From Tremella fuciformis (lineage: Eukaryota; Basidiomycota; Tremellomycetes; Tremellales; Tremellaceae): a stretch of DNA of 64,000 bases. Below the pieces are notes generated by a model, which was not told the origin of the DNA, did no database searches, and saw nothing but the letters and a program-made list of their open reading frames with translations. The translations under genes and the position numbers were made by a program. Positions 19,295-28,861 of the stretch are shown here, one piece after another. Every line of letters begins with the position of its first letter. The first letter of the stretch is position 1. The stretch lies in contig CP136491.1 of assembly GCA_032768795.1 (NCBI GenBank), forward strand, positions 2,046,001 to 2,110,000. Reading direction: 5' to 3'.

Positions 19295-20760
19295 GCTTAT
19301 GGATAAGTGATGAGGTTTGCGTGAAATGCAGCGTTACTGAGCGCAAAGACTGGAGTCAAATTGCAGTATGTGTGCATGGAAGAGTAGAGTCTGCCAAATT
19401 TGGGACTATGTATGATTGACCAACCAGTGCTGGCGCTCTTCTTCAATGGTCAGCGTTTTCAAATTGAAATTGGCATCAAAGGAAAGAGATCCAATATGCA
19501 AAGCCATGTCTTGTCTAGCCTTCAACGAAGGCCTCAGTCATGTTCGGGGTGTAGGGTGTACCTCTTTGACACAGTCCTGCATTCAATTGAAAAGACCGAC
19601 TGACGCATGTCACAAAACTCTTCCACCTGTAATTGGCGAATGCCCCATAGTGATTACCCCATGTGCCAACGCAAGAGTGCAACATCTACTACGCTCTGGA
19701 AGGCAATTGCACGGCACATGGGGCTGAAAGGGCGAGGTTTAAGGAATTTCCACAGAATGAATGAGCAAGCTGCTCCTGGCTGCTCGGCCCTCATCAGCGG
19801 ACCATTTTAGAAAGAGGTGTGGCTGATGTGCTTTGACCAGTGCAACACACTTCGCTCTTCATTCCACCCTCACGCTTGGGGGCGAGTGGGAACTTGGGGG
19901 AGACCAAAATCGTCACTTGTCGACAGATTCCGGTGCTGATCCTATTCAGGGCACTTCTCGCCCTTGTGTCGTGCATGCCCGCAGACCCTTTGTAGGAGCA
20001 ACAGCCAGGGCCGAGATGCGCGGACAATTGCATCTTCTTACTGATGAATGAATTGTCAAATGCCGGCTAAGTGGATCTAGGAAGACTAATCCGGTTGGCC
20101 CTTGTCTGATTGATCCAACTCGTCTGTCCACATCTTTGCGGTCGTACAGCGCATCAGGTAACCCGGAGCAATGGGAGGGCAGGTCCCGCCCAAGGCATGT
20201 GCTGCCGCATGGGATGTGACTCCCTATCTCCGTATCAGTCAGAGGTACATATGCTTGTCTGTGCTCGCTCAACTTGAAGAGGGTGATGACTCAGTCTTGC
20301 TGTCTCCGGTTGCTAAGTTCCTCAGTATTGCGGTACATACTCTCTTCCAATGGGTACAGGGTCTTCCGAGTTGTGATCTTGTCCACGGACGTAAAAGCGC
20401 TTGTGCTATGTTGTGCCCCGCTTCATAGATCCCTGAGCCATGCTGCTCGCTACAAGTGACATTAGGATGCCTTTGGTTGCTCACCTCAGCTGCCAGACTG
20501 CCTCCTGACCAAACGAGGCGTCTGTACTAGTCCCAAAAAATCGAGAGTGGAAGAATCAGGCAAGGGGAGGGCTTCAACCGCTCTTTCGCCTTCAAAGCAG
20601 AACGCACTCGGAGGTGGACCTTGCCAAAGTTGCCAAGCAGGTCGGCACAACGGTTGTGTTGAGGCTTACAAAAGCAACGCGCAAGACATTCCATTGCGCT
20701 ATCCGCTCTCACACTGTCAAAGCCAAATCGCGGCAGCCATAGGATAGACCAAGACACATC
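19295..20760. other. upstream region of family member 1
   Basis: No supported gene. It contains the promoter and leader of the 18344-19294 gene and, at its right edge, the 3' element of the next gene. Confidence 0.5.
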
Positions 20761-20789
20761 CGATTTTCAATGATATGCATAATCCTACA
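20761..20789 (-). repeat. conserved 3' element, copy 2
   Basis: Plus-strand CGATTTTCAATGATATGCATAATCCTACA (two blocks, CGATTTTCAA and ATGCATAATCCTACA), ending 45 bp past the stop of the minus-strand gene at 20834. Confidence 0.8.
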
Positions 20790-20833
20790 TCTGCAGCATA
20801 AGATGAAGATTATCGATAGGAAAGGCAAGTATT

Positions 20834-21634
20834 TCAAGCAGCGCTTGCAGCGGAACGAGAAACAGTGCGCAACCACGCTTCATAGGTATTAATACAGGCA
20901 GCTAACCTGTATGCGGGGTTTTTTTCACTCCATGGCCTCAAATTTGGGTCTTCAATCCTGCTTCGGGTGGGGGTGGATGACTCCTCCAGAGCTTGATCTA
21001 GTTCAGCGTAGCCTTGGGCGGTATGGGCTGCTGTGCTGCAGTCCAACTCGTGCCGCAGAGCAGCCTCCCTGTTTCGGACCCAATCAACAAATCTGCAATG
21101 TTTGATCGCCCGCTCGCCGATCGCTCGCTTGCCGTATGCATCTGTGTCTGAGTTCTCAAAGACGGTCCAGGCACCCTCAACATTGCTGATGGCCGAGGGC
21201 AATGTCATCAGAAATGCTCTCGTGGCGTACTTTGCCTCCAGTCTCTCCTCAGCCCTCAGTGCTTCCCGAGACCTTTTCGACCAACCGCTGGCCGATTCCA
21301 AGGCTCTATCCAGAGCGCTCTTCGAATCCCAATAATGTTCGTCAAGCAGCGATCTTCTTTCAACACTGTTGAGCTGGTGTTTGAGAGGGGAGACGGTTGC
21401 CCTTGTCAACTGTTGGGCCAGGCAGAATTGAAGCGAGTGGTTATTGAGTTCAGCTATTTGAATCGCATCAAAGTTCCTGATGGCCACATCCAATGTCTGT
21501 GCCGCTTTGTATGCAGCTTTCTCGCTCGCCTTCTGCTCCGCCTCAGTCCCTCCGAGCGCCAACAGATTCCTCTTCACTAGGAAATCATCCATTGTGTCGT
21601 GCAAGACTGCTTTGCCTGCTCGTGGGTGCTCCAT
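20834..21634 (-). CDS. tandem helical-protein family member 2 (266 aa)
   Basis: Unrecognised. The first ATG in frame is 21634 (MEHPRAGK). The protein is charged and Ala-rich and reads as consecutive amphipathic helices from about residue 20 to 250, with an EAEQKASEKAAYKAAQTLD coiled-coil-like segment. No membrane segment or signal peptide is present. The GAWTVFENSDTDAY stretch matches the spacing of the corresponding helix in the 18344 gene. The conserved 3' element lies just past the stop, and the gene runs in the same orientation as the rest of the cluster. Single exon. The function is unknown. Confidence 0.65.
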   Translation of the reverse strand: MEHPRAGKAVLHDTMDDFLVKRNLLALGGTEAEQKASEKAAYKAAQTLDVAIRNFDAIQIAELNNHSLQFCLAQQLTRATVSPLKHQLNSVERRSLLDEHYWDSKSALDRALESASGWSKRSREALRAEERLEAKYATRAFLMTLPSAISNVEGAWTVFENSDTDAYGKRAIGERAIKHCRFVDWVRNREAALRHELDCSTAAHTAQGYAELDQALEESSTPTRSRIEDPNLRPWSEKNPAYRLAACINTYEAWLRTVSRSAASAA

Positions 21635-22307
21635 ATCGGGTGTCTGGGACAATCACATCCGACTCCGCCTCACAAGTTGATCAGACTGGCGGAGACAATC
21701 CTCTTATCATGTGGTTCAGAGCTGTACGCGTCGCTTTCATGTGTGTCTGCTTCGTCATGACTCGCATTTTTCATTGCATTAGTACTGGTGATCTCTTCCT
21801 CCACATCTGCCGCTGAGAAAAAAATGTCAATGCCAGGCATGATAGGGAGATGTTTGCCTCTGGTCGGTGAGCAGACAGCTGACTGTAGTTGCGAGCTTGC
21901 TCGTCTCTCAGAGCATTGGACTCCTGAGTAACAGCAAAGCACAAACGGTGTAAGGAGAAAGCTATGGGGAAGACGCGCTGTTCTGTAGTTTATCCTTTGC
22001 CATGCCCTACTATGATCGTCCAATGTCAAATCAGACAAAGGGAAGATTTGCAAAGCTTGTAATTTTTGAGAAGGCAGGACAACTCGTGCGCGTTGCAGAT
22101 GTATTTGATGCAACGCTACGCGCAGTTTGCGTTGAGTGTGTCGCTTAGCTGACAATGGACGCGGCTCGAATCAGTGGAGCTGTCTTTGTATTGTTTGTTC
22201 ATGAGCTCGGTGACGTCTTTGAGTGTTCTCCCGTGGTGGCGTCAATTGTGGCGCGTAGCAGATCTCTCAGTTTGACCGAGGTGAGCATCTTCAAGCACGG
22301 ACCTGAG
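21635..22307. other. upstream region of family member 2
   Basis: No gene is seen. The last five bases (22303-22307, CTGAG) are the left target duplication of the miniature retrotransposon. Confidence 0.5.
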
Positions 22308-22366
22308 TGTTACAAGAAGGCAATCGATGCCTTGACACTTGACTGGCCGGTCACTTTTGTTGAACA
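22308..22366 (+). repeat. TRIM left LTR
   Basis: A 59-bp terminal repeat with TGTT...AACA ends. The primer-binding site abuts its right end. Confidence 0.9.
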
Positions 22367-22537
22367 GATTAAAAGTCCCAAGTCTCCGCCTTGGGCGTGG
22401 CAGACAAAGGCGCAGGTTACAAGGCGCGGGTTCAATCCTCACACCCGCAGGAATGCCGCCTGCAGGGGTAGGCGCATGGTGTTGAACACGTGGCTTTCCA
22501 GGTTCCGAGAGCATCAAGAGCATCTCTCGAGGGGGAG

Positions 22538-22596
22538 TGTTACAAGAAGGCGATCGATGCCTTGACACTCGACTGGCCAGTCACTTTTGTTTAACA
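22538..22596 (+). repeat. TRIM right LTR
   Basis: A 59-bp terminal repeat preceded by the purine tract at 22528-22537. It matches the left LTR except for about four substitutions. Confidence 0.9.
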
Positions 22597-22601
22597 CTGA
22601 G

Positions 22602-23144
22602 GGCATTCTAGCATCGTTGTCATACATATGTAGGTGCGTCACATCACATGGGTACTGGTTTGAGCTAGGTGTACATACGTACATGCACTATTTGCATTGT
22701 GGAAACAGTTCATTCCTCATTCTCTTGCTTCATTGTCATCGCGTTGAGCATGGCCATGATGCCCTTTGCCTCCATCACTACTTTGAGGTTATAGCGCCAG
22801 CTGTGGTCTTGCTAAGTGTATTCAGTATGCCGGGAAACCCATGTGCCATTGCTTACACCGGCCAGTATGCCGCTTCCGCACAGACCATTTGATCCGTTCG
22901 TTAAGTATCCTTGGTGGAATGCCCATGATGATGTGACAGTGCCTGCTGTATATGGTCCAGTCAATCCCGGTAGACCAGCAGTATGCACATAACACTCTTA
23001 GTCTTTTGGTGTATCAGAGCTATCAGACCCTGTGACACGCAAATGCTCCCGGTCTGGTCTTCCATCCTCAGCGGCGACTGTATGATCGTGGTGTCTGGTC
23101 AGAGTCTCCGGCAACTCCCAAGTATGAGAGGTTCTGCTGAGAAT
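22602..23144. other. gap between TRIM and 3' element copy 3
   Basis: No supported gene. A forward ORF of about 100 codons crosses the TRIM edge and is unlikely to be real. Confidence 0.45.
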
Positions 23145-23172
23145 CGGATTTTCAAGAATGCATAATCTTACA
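23145..23172 (-). repeat. conserved 3' element, copy 3
   Basis: Plus-strand blocks CGGATTTTCAAGA and ATGCATAATCTTACA; one C-to-T change in the core and a shorter spacer. It lies about 100 bp past the stop of the minus-strand gene at 23276. Confidence 0.78.
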
Positions 23173-23275
23173 AATTATATATGACCGACTCACATATGCA
23201 ATGACTTTCAAACATCAGATCTGTCCCATGGATCAGTTTGCGCGTCTTCGGTCGTTATTATCGTTGCTGCCGCTG

Positions 23276-23854
23276 TTATTGCTGCTGCTGCTGGTGTTGA
23301 TCTTGTTGGGGCTGTTGCTGATCCCTGTCAGCGTCATCCTGACTTTGGTCTATCACATAGCCGTGCGCAGGTTGTGCAACAGACCCATACTGTGTGACCG
23401 GCTGGACATTCTGATAATACGTCTGCTCAATGACATGTCCTCTGGCGGCATGTTGAGTGATGGAAATCGTGAGAAAAGAGACGGTCTCCCGATGATGTCC
23501 TAGCCAGGCGCTCAACTCGGATGCAGCACCAGGCCAGACATTCTCAGTCAACACTACTCGGTTCAGCGCGTCCTCTAGTATTGACGTCACCTGGTCGTAC
23601 CGGTGCGATACTTCAGCCAGAGTCGCTGGGCCAGCTGCAAGCCGTGTGTGTTGGTCGTACAGCTCTCTCGTAATCACCGCAACGTTGGAATAATCTACCC
23701 AGACACGTTGGAACGAACGTTCGACCCGGCCTAGGTCGACCGTCGACGTCGTTCGAAGATACCTCCTGACCTTGGTCTCATAATCGTTGAGGTGTTGTTC
23801 AAGAGCAGTTGTCGCCGCGTCCAGTTCTGCATTGGAGTCGTCTATGATACTCAT
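23276..23854 (-). CDS. tandem helical-protein family member 3, polyQ tail (192 aa)
   Basis: Unrecognised. ATG at 23854 (MSIIDDSN) is the first true ATG; the frame is open a little further upstream. Residues 1-130 are helical and charged (AELDAATTALEQHLNDYETKV, SFQRVWVDYSN). The C-terminus is Tyr/Val/Gln-rich with HGYVIDQSQDD and ends in a Gln-rich run. That ending resembles GHVVDEGEDGQAYIKQ in the next gene, supporting paralogy. A TATA-like CATAAATA (minus strand) lies near 23950-23960, about 100 bp upstream. The conserved 3' element follows. The CAG/CTG-rich tail DNA may be length-variable. The function is unknown. Confidence 0.65.
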   Translation of the reverse strand: MSIIDDSNAELDAATTALEQHLNDYETKVRRYLRTTSTVDLGRVERSFQRVWVDYSNVAVITRELYDQHTRLAAGPATLAEVSHRYDQVTSILEDALNRVVLTENVWPGAASELSAWLGHHRETVSFLTISITQHAARGHVIEQTYYQNVQPVTQYGSVAQPAHGYVIDQSQDDADRDQQQPQQDQHQQQQQ

Positions 23855-24349
23855 GATGTCCGTGTGGTGCCGATTTAATAAGCGTGCCAAAAGGTGTGGG
23901 TTTACGCAATGAACAAAAGGGCTTGAAGACGAAAGCCCTCTGGGGTCTCGAAACGGTATTTATGGTTTCGCAGCAATGCGCACGGATTTGCAACCGACAC
24001 CAGTTGAGCTTCAAAATGGAGCAAGACGGAGTAGCGGAGCACTGACCGTCAGGCGAGAGATGTTTCAACTTGTCCGTGAATGCGGCATCAGACAATTGTT
24101 GCGAGCCCCGCTCGCAGATTGTTTGCCCTTCCCTTGTGGATACGGAGAGCAGACGGGCATGACGTCCGTTAACTAACGAGACACAACAATAGATGCACGG
24201 AGCAGGCGAAGGCCACTGCACATTCATGCTTCTCGCGCCACGCCCCTTGTTTTATCAGCCTCGGTTACAACTCGGCATGGCTGACATCGGAGCCTGTACT
24301 TTACAACGATCTACAAAGGCTGGGCTCTCGCTCAAGCTCCCCTCGGCTG
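23855..24349. other. upstream region of family member 3 with duplicated block U1
   Basis: Positions about 24150-24320 resemble 25222-25385. Shared pieces include GACGGGCATGACG, ACACAACAA, GCACGGAG, CTCGGCA(T/C)GGCTGACATCG and TCTACAAAGG, in the same order. Both blocks lie about 0.3 kb upstream of their genes, consistent with a duplicated gene unit. Confidence 0.7.
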
Positions 24350-24378
24350 CGATTTTCGATGGAATGCATAATCCTACA
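24350..24378 (-). repeat. conserved 3' element, copy 4
   Basis: Plus-strand blocks CGATTTTCGATGG and AATGCATAATCCTACA, ending 47 bp past the stop of the minus-strand gene at 24425. Confidence 0.8.
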
Positions 24379-24424
24379 CGAGTGTTAGTATGAATAGGTC
24401 AATCATGTTGGAACTAGAAACAGC

Positions 24425-24910
24425 TCATTGCTCTCCTTCTTCTTGCTTGATATAGGCTTGGCCATCTTCCCCCTCGTCAACGACGTGACCTTGCTGGGCG
24501 GCTTCTTGAGCAGCGTAGTAGTCCCTTTGCTGCGCCCAGGTCTCCGCATTCTCCAGGACTGTTCGCACCTTTTGCACACTCAAAGGAATGCCAGTGTTGG
24601 GGAGCCATGCCGTGTATGTTAACAACGTATTATGGACAAGAGTCACCCGAGCGACGCTCGTCTCCCACAGTCCCCGATGATTCCCCACCGTGCCCTGCTG
24701 CAAGTCCTCCCGGAAAAGCGCTTCGACAGCGTTCGCGTATGTGATTGCTTGTGTTCTAGTTTGCTCCAAGTATCGAATAGTAGCAGTCCGGGCATCGTCA
24801 TAGTCGAGGCCGCGCGCCACACGAGCGTCCCAGACACTCCGCCTTTCGTTGAAGCTGCTTTCAGCGGCGTTGAAGCGCCTTTCGCTCTGTCTCCAAGCGT
24901 CGTAAGCCAT
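24425..24910 (-). CDS. tandem helical-protein family member 4 (161 aa)
   Basis: Unrecognised; the shortest of the four. It starts MAYDAWRQSERRFNAAESSF, continues as charged amphipathic helices with regular Trp and Tyr, and ends with the acidic tail GHVVDEGEDGQAYIKQEEGEQ, which parallels member 3. The minus-strand TATA box ACATATAAATACG lies near 25063-25075. No membrane or secretion signal is seen. The upstream block U2 at 25222-25385 duplicates U1 upstream of member 3, and the 3' element is also shared. Members 3 and 4 therefore look like the youngest duplicate pair in the cluster. Confidence 0.68.
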   Translation of the reverse strand: MAYDAWRQSERRFNAAESSFNERRSVWDARVARGLDYDDARTATIRYLEQTRTQAITYANAVEALFREDLQQGTVGNHRGLWETSVARVTLVHNTLLTYTAWLPNTGIPLSVQKVRTVLENAETWAQQRDYYAAQEAAQQGHVVDEGEDGQAYIKQEEGEQ

Positions 24911-25392
24911 TCTAATTTACAATGGCTGGATCGAAGGAGGGAGCTGGGTCGATATGTGACTTGTGCACCCAAGTTGTGCTTGCCTGGGTTGTGTGATGCA
25001 GTGAGGCAGACCTGATTCAATTGATGACAGACAAGATGCGCTCAGTGGAGACGAGACGTATTTATATGTAGGAACCTCGATACAGATTGCTCAGTCAGAA
25101 GTTCGGCATTTCAACTAAATGTTAGCGAGCGGCGAATATCAAGGTCAGCTGCAAGTCCGGCGACCAGGAGAGGCTTCAGATAAGATTTGCTTGTTGCGGA
25201 CGAGCGGAGACGAGTACTGGGGACGGGCATGACGACAATGACAGACCCACACAACAAAGGACGCACGGAGAAGTCAACTTCAAAAACGATACATATACAA
25301 AACTCCCCGCGCACAATACGTCGTCAGACCTCGGTTGCAGCTCGGCACGGCTGACATCGAATTCGGTCGTACAACAGTCTACAAAGGTTGAT
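24911..25392. other. upstream region of family member 4 with duplicated block U2
   Basis: It contains the TATA box near 25063-25075 and the duplicated block at 25222-25385 described for U1. No 3' element follows this block; the Bsd2 gene ends here instead. Confidence 0.65.
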
Positions 25393-27127
25393 TTATACTC
25401 CCCAAAGACCTCTACTCCGCCTACTCTCCTCCCCGCCGCCCGCCATTGGCTCATCGAGACCATATCCCTGAGCTTCTAACAACTCATGGCCGCCTTCGTT
25501 CTCGTCGTCCGTCGGCACGGGCGCATGGCCTCCGCCGCGTATTCGCCGCCCATGCATCCCTAAGAAGCCCCGATGGATATCTCTGGCGCCCATCCAGGCG
25601 TCTCTGAAAGCGGCCGTGTAGTAAGCGGGAGTGAAAGGCCCAGGTCGGACGGCTGGTGGAGAGGTTGGAGCGGTGGAGAGGTCGGAGTTTGCCGCCCCGG
25701 CGTCCTCCGCGCCTTCGGCGTTAGCCCGAGCTGCGGCCTGGGCAGCTTCGGAGTCTCGTTGAGCCTGACGAAGGCCTCGTTCAAATCGCTTCACGCGCCA
25801 CCAACCGCCGATGCTGGTTAAGACAATGAACCAGCCGAGACTCATGAGCATGAAGGAGAACCACTCGTTGGCCTTGCCGACATCTTGGGCGGAAGGGAGA
25901 CCGAGCATCTCGGTAAGCGTGCGGTTGTGAGCTTCAGCCCAAAGTTCGGCTTCGTGTGCGTTGTGGAAGGTGATGAGTGGGGCGTCGACCGGTGCATCCG
26001 GGTCTCGAAAGGTAGCGGGCCACGGAGATCCGGGACCCCAGTATGCACTGATGGCGTTCTCGGCAGCAATCTCGTCCGCGTTCGCGCCGGGGACTGGTTC
26101 GGGAGAGGACGGATCGGTGGGAAAACGACCTGTTTCGAGGAGCTCTTGAGCTTTGCTTCGAAGGTTGAAGCCGAATTGGATGAGGGTGAGGCCCAAACCG
26201 ACTCGGGAGCCAAATTTGGCAGCATGCGTGGTGTGGAGAACATAGGTGAGGAGGAAGCCAACAAACTGGAATGAGACCGAGACGATCATGTTCCAGAAGA
26301 ATCCAAAGAAATTGCCAGTAGGCATGCCGTCGATAAGGATGTCATCGCCGCTGATCGAGCTGGAAAGCGGACCGAAGGGCGAGTTGGACGAAGGGAGAAC
26401 AACAGTGGTGTCCCAATAAGGCGGCACTGCATCGCGAAGGGCGTTTTGATAGGACTGAATGTGAGCATGAGATCGAGAAAATTTATGGTGAACTGACTGG
26501 TGGCGCGTCTTTCTGTGTCTCTTCCGGAACCCATTCGGCCCCTTCTCTCACAGTCGTTGTGTCCGGGCGAGCCGTTAGGTTGCGAAAGACACCACTCTGA
26601 CCGCCTCCAATGACACGTTGACCTGGCGATGAAGGGTCTCGGCGAGGAAGGATCGATGTAGGTAGAAGGCCCCCTAAGAAGTGGCGGGGATGAGGGGTAG
26701 GGCGAACGACAGGTGAATTGGGTATCTCGCCGTTGGTATTGCCAGGAGCAGGATTCTCAGCCGAATACTCCTGGAAAGGAGGAGGGGATTCTGGGGGAAG
26801 GGTCTGAATGTCAATCATCTCCCCATCTCTAGAAGTGGCTGGGCCTACGTAATCTCGCTCAAAGTCATAGTCACCGGGCACCCGCTGTGATCCCGTCTGT
26901 CCCGTCAACAGACCACGAGACTCATGCTCGTTATCATCGTCGTCGGGTCCATCGAAAGCCGCGTCCATCTCATCCGGGTCGGGCATGGGAGCAGGCCGGC
27001 GCGATCCAAAACGGAAAGAGGATATAGATGGGCGGCGGAGCGAGTGGAGGGACGATCGGCGTGAGTGAGAAGGCGAAGTAGGTGAAGAAGGACCGGTAGA
27101 GACGGGGTTGTAGCGAGCGGACGACAT
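25393..27127 (-). CDS. BSD2: Bsd2/Ndfip-type Rsp5 adaptor
   Basis: A homologue of yeast Bsd2 and animal Ndfip: a Golgi/endosomal membrane adaptor that recruits the Rsp5/NEDD4 ubiquitin ligase to cargo such as metal transporters. The N-terminus is Ser/Pro-rich, with a PPPFQEY stretch. The key PPSY (PPxY) motif is created across the 43-nt intron 26455-26497: exon 1 ends APP and exon 2 begins SYQNALRDAVPPYW. Then follow ILIDGMPTGNFFGFFWNMIVS, FQFVGFLLTYVLHTTHAAKFGSR and GLTLIQFGF, the hallmark family block with two to three membrane segments, and a last membrane segment near FSFMLMSLGWFIVL. ATG 27127 (MSSARYNP) is preferred to the in-frame ATG at 27175. Stop TAA at 25393-25395. Confidence 0.9.
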
Positions 27128-27936
27128 GGCGAAGTGATGAGACGTGAGGGATCTGACCGGGGTCAGCGCTGACAAAGGATGACAGAGGCGAGACGCCTCG
27201 TGAGTGCGAACATCGATCCAGACGGGACATGGGTGATATGGTGTACTGAAGAGGAGGAATGCCCATCATAGGGTGGTGCATGAAGTCTGTTGCACACGAT
27301 GTGACCTGCTCGACCCGCTTTGACCCAGCCTTGACTCTGATCGGAGGACCCGAGGGCCGACCGACCAGAGGGGCTGGAACGGATATCGAGACGAGATCTG
27401 TAGCGACTTCGGTTATAATCATTTGGGCAGTGGTACGGATGTGAGGAGAGATGATGGAGGGAGGGAGGAAGGCAGATGTCACGAGGGGAAGAGGATGACT
27501 CACACGAGACGGGGAGGGTTGAACTGCGGAAGGGGGTTGTTGTCGAGTGAGTTTGGGCGTTTAAAGCGAGTCTAAATGATATTCTAGGTGTCGACGGGGA
27601 CCATTACAACAGTGACAAGGGTGATGCAGACCCCAAAAGGGGCTACAAGGATGTCTACGATGCTTGTAGATGAGAAGAAAGAGAGGGAAACAGAGAGGGA
27701 AAGGCGATGTTGCCAAGTGAAAGACGCTTGCGCCGTCGGTCACGGGCATTCGGCCGATAATGACGGGGCATTTCAAAGGGAGATGCGTGATAAGGATAGT
27801 CCCTCCCGTCATCCTACGTCATCATCGAACCTTGTAGCGTCCAAGCGACCAAACGCCTCTCCATCTCTCTCTCCCTCTTTCAACACCACCTTTTCATTAC
27901 TACGCGACCCAACCAGAGTATCACCACAGAGACATC
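27128..27936. other. divergent promoter region of BSD2 and the RTC3-like gene
   Basis: There is no coding support. The two genes diverge from here; CT-rich stretches just before 27937 look like a fungal leader. Confidence 0.5.
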
Positions 27937-28595
27937 ATGACTGGCAAACACGGAGAGGGCAAGTCCGCCATCGCTGTCATCTGGAGGCCCAACGAGCACG
28001 CAGACGAGTACATCGTGTTCGTCGAGGACGTCGCAGAGGTGGGTCCTCCTCTTTCTTTCCTTTGTGCCGGGACCCGTATGACTCGATCTCGTCTCATATG
28101 GTTGATGGAGGACATGTATGCTGACAGCCCAGTACGAGCAGTGGAAGGAGGACAAGTCAATCGCCCTCTCGCGCTTCCTCGGGCAATTCTCCATTGTGAG
28201 TATTCCCTGTGGGGAGGAGTCCGAGCGTAACCGGAGCTGACTGAGGGCAGTTCAAATCGTCCACCTCGGGCCACACCGGTACTCTCGGAGAGATCTCGAA
28301 GCAGGAGATCGAGAACGCCTTCTTTGGCGACGACAAGAACGTCAAGGACAAGTCGCTAGAGTGAGTGTCGCGTGACCTCGAGACCCAGCCGGGCTGACGC
28401 CATTCTCTCCCTTCCTACCATACGCATCTACCCTTTACCTTTCATTGTGCCCGCAGAGCCGCCATCATCCTCATCCTCCAGAACGGCGCCATCCACAAGG
28501 GCGACTTGGCCTCGTCCCAGCACATCACCAAGAACCCCGCCAGGGGTTCGGGCGACACTCGCGCCACCGGGGCTTTCCAGGGCTCGCACCGATAG
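27937..28595 (+). CDS. RTC3: SBDS N-domain small protein, RTC3-like
   Basis: A homologue of the yeast Rtc3/Hgh2 type: a single SBDS (Shwachman-Bodian-Diamond) N-terminal-like domain linked to RNA metabolism. Four exons: 27937-28038, 28133-28195, 28251-28360 and 28457-28595. The joined protein starts MTGKHGEGKSAIAVIW and passes through EYIVFVEDV, the SIALSRFLGQFSIFKSS segment, and HTGTLGEISKQEIENAFF, a characteristic block. It ends in a basic/Ser tail GAFQGSHR. It is about 137 aa, slightly longer than the yeast protein. All three introns have GT-AG ends and keep frame. The family call is good; the cellular role is taken from yeast only. Confidence 0.85.
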
Positions 28596-28861
28596 ACATT
28601 CGACAGTCTATTGAATTGGGGTTAGGGGAGGAGAACAACGGTCAAAGCACATAGCATCACGAAGCAGCACAAAGCAATGCCAATGCAACAATGACGTCCC
28701 ACTGGATACATGGTCAGGGCTACAGGCTAAGAGCTACACTGCGCGAAATCCTTTCAATTAGGGTGTCCGGCCCGTCTACCAAGGGAGCTCGAGCGGCTCG
28801 GTTTGATTGGCCGCTTTCTCGCCCATGACATCTTTGACGTTTCCGATACCGCGCCCGCCCA

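Larger units (their letters stand above)
22308..22596 (+). mobile_element. TRIM: complete miniature LTR retrotransposon, 289 bp
   Basis: Two 59-bp direct repeats (22308-22366 and 22538-22596) begin TGTTACAAGAAGG and end AACA, differing at about four positions. The 171-bp interior starts immediately with a primer-binding site (GATTAAAAGTCCCAAGTCT, 22367-22385) and ends with a purine tract CGAGGGGGAG just before the right repeat. The whole unit is flanked by the target duplication CTGAG (22303-22307 and 22597-22601). This is the full architecture of a terminal-repeat retrotransposon in miniature. It has no coding capacity, so it must borrow enzymes. Its primer-binding site is identical to that of the copia element at 61 kb. 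LTRs of 59 bp are very short even for this class. Confidence 0.92.

Noticed and set aside
22395..22460. tRNA or SINE-like segment in the TRIM interior (GGGTTCAATCCTC resembles a B box)
   Set aside because: No convincing A box, acceptor stem or cloverleaf; the LTR, PBS and target duplication explain the unit fully.
22155..22565. 136-codon ORF across the TRIM
   Set aside because: It runs through both an LTR and the interior of a non-coding element, so it is a chance frame.
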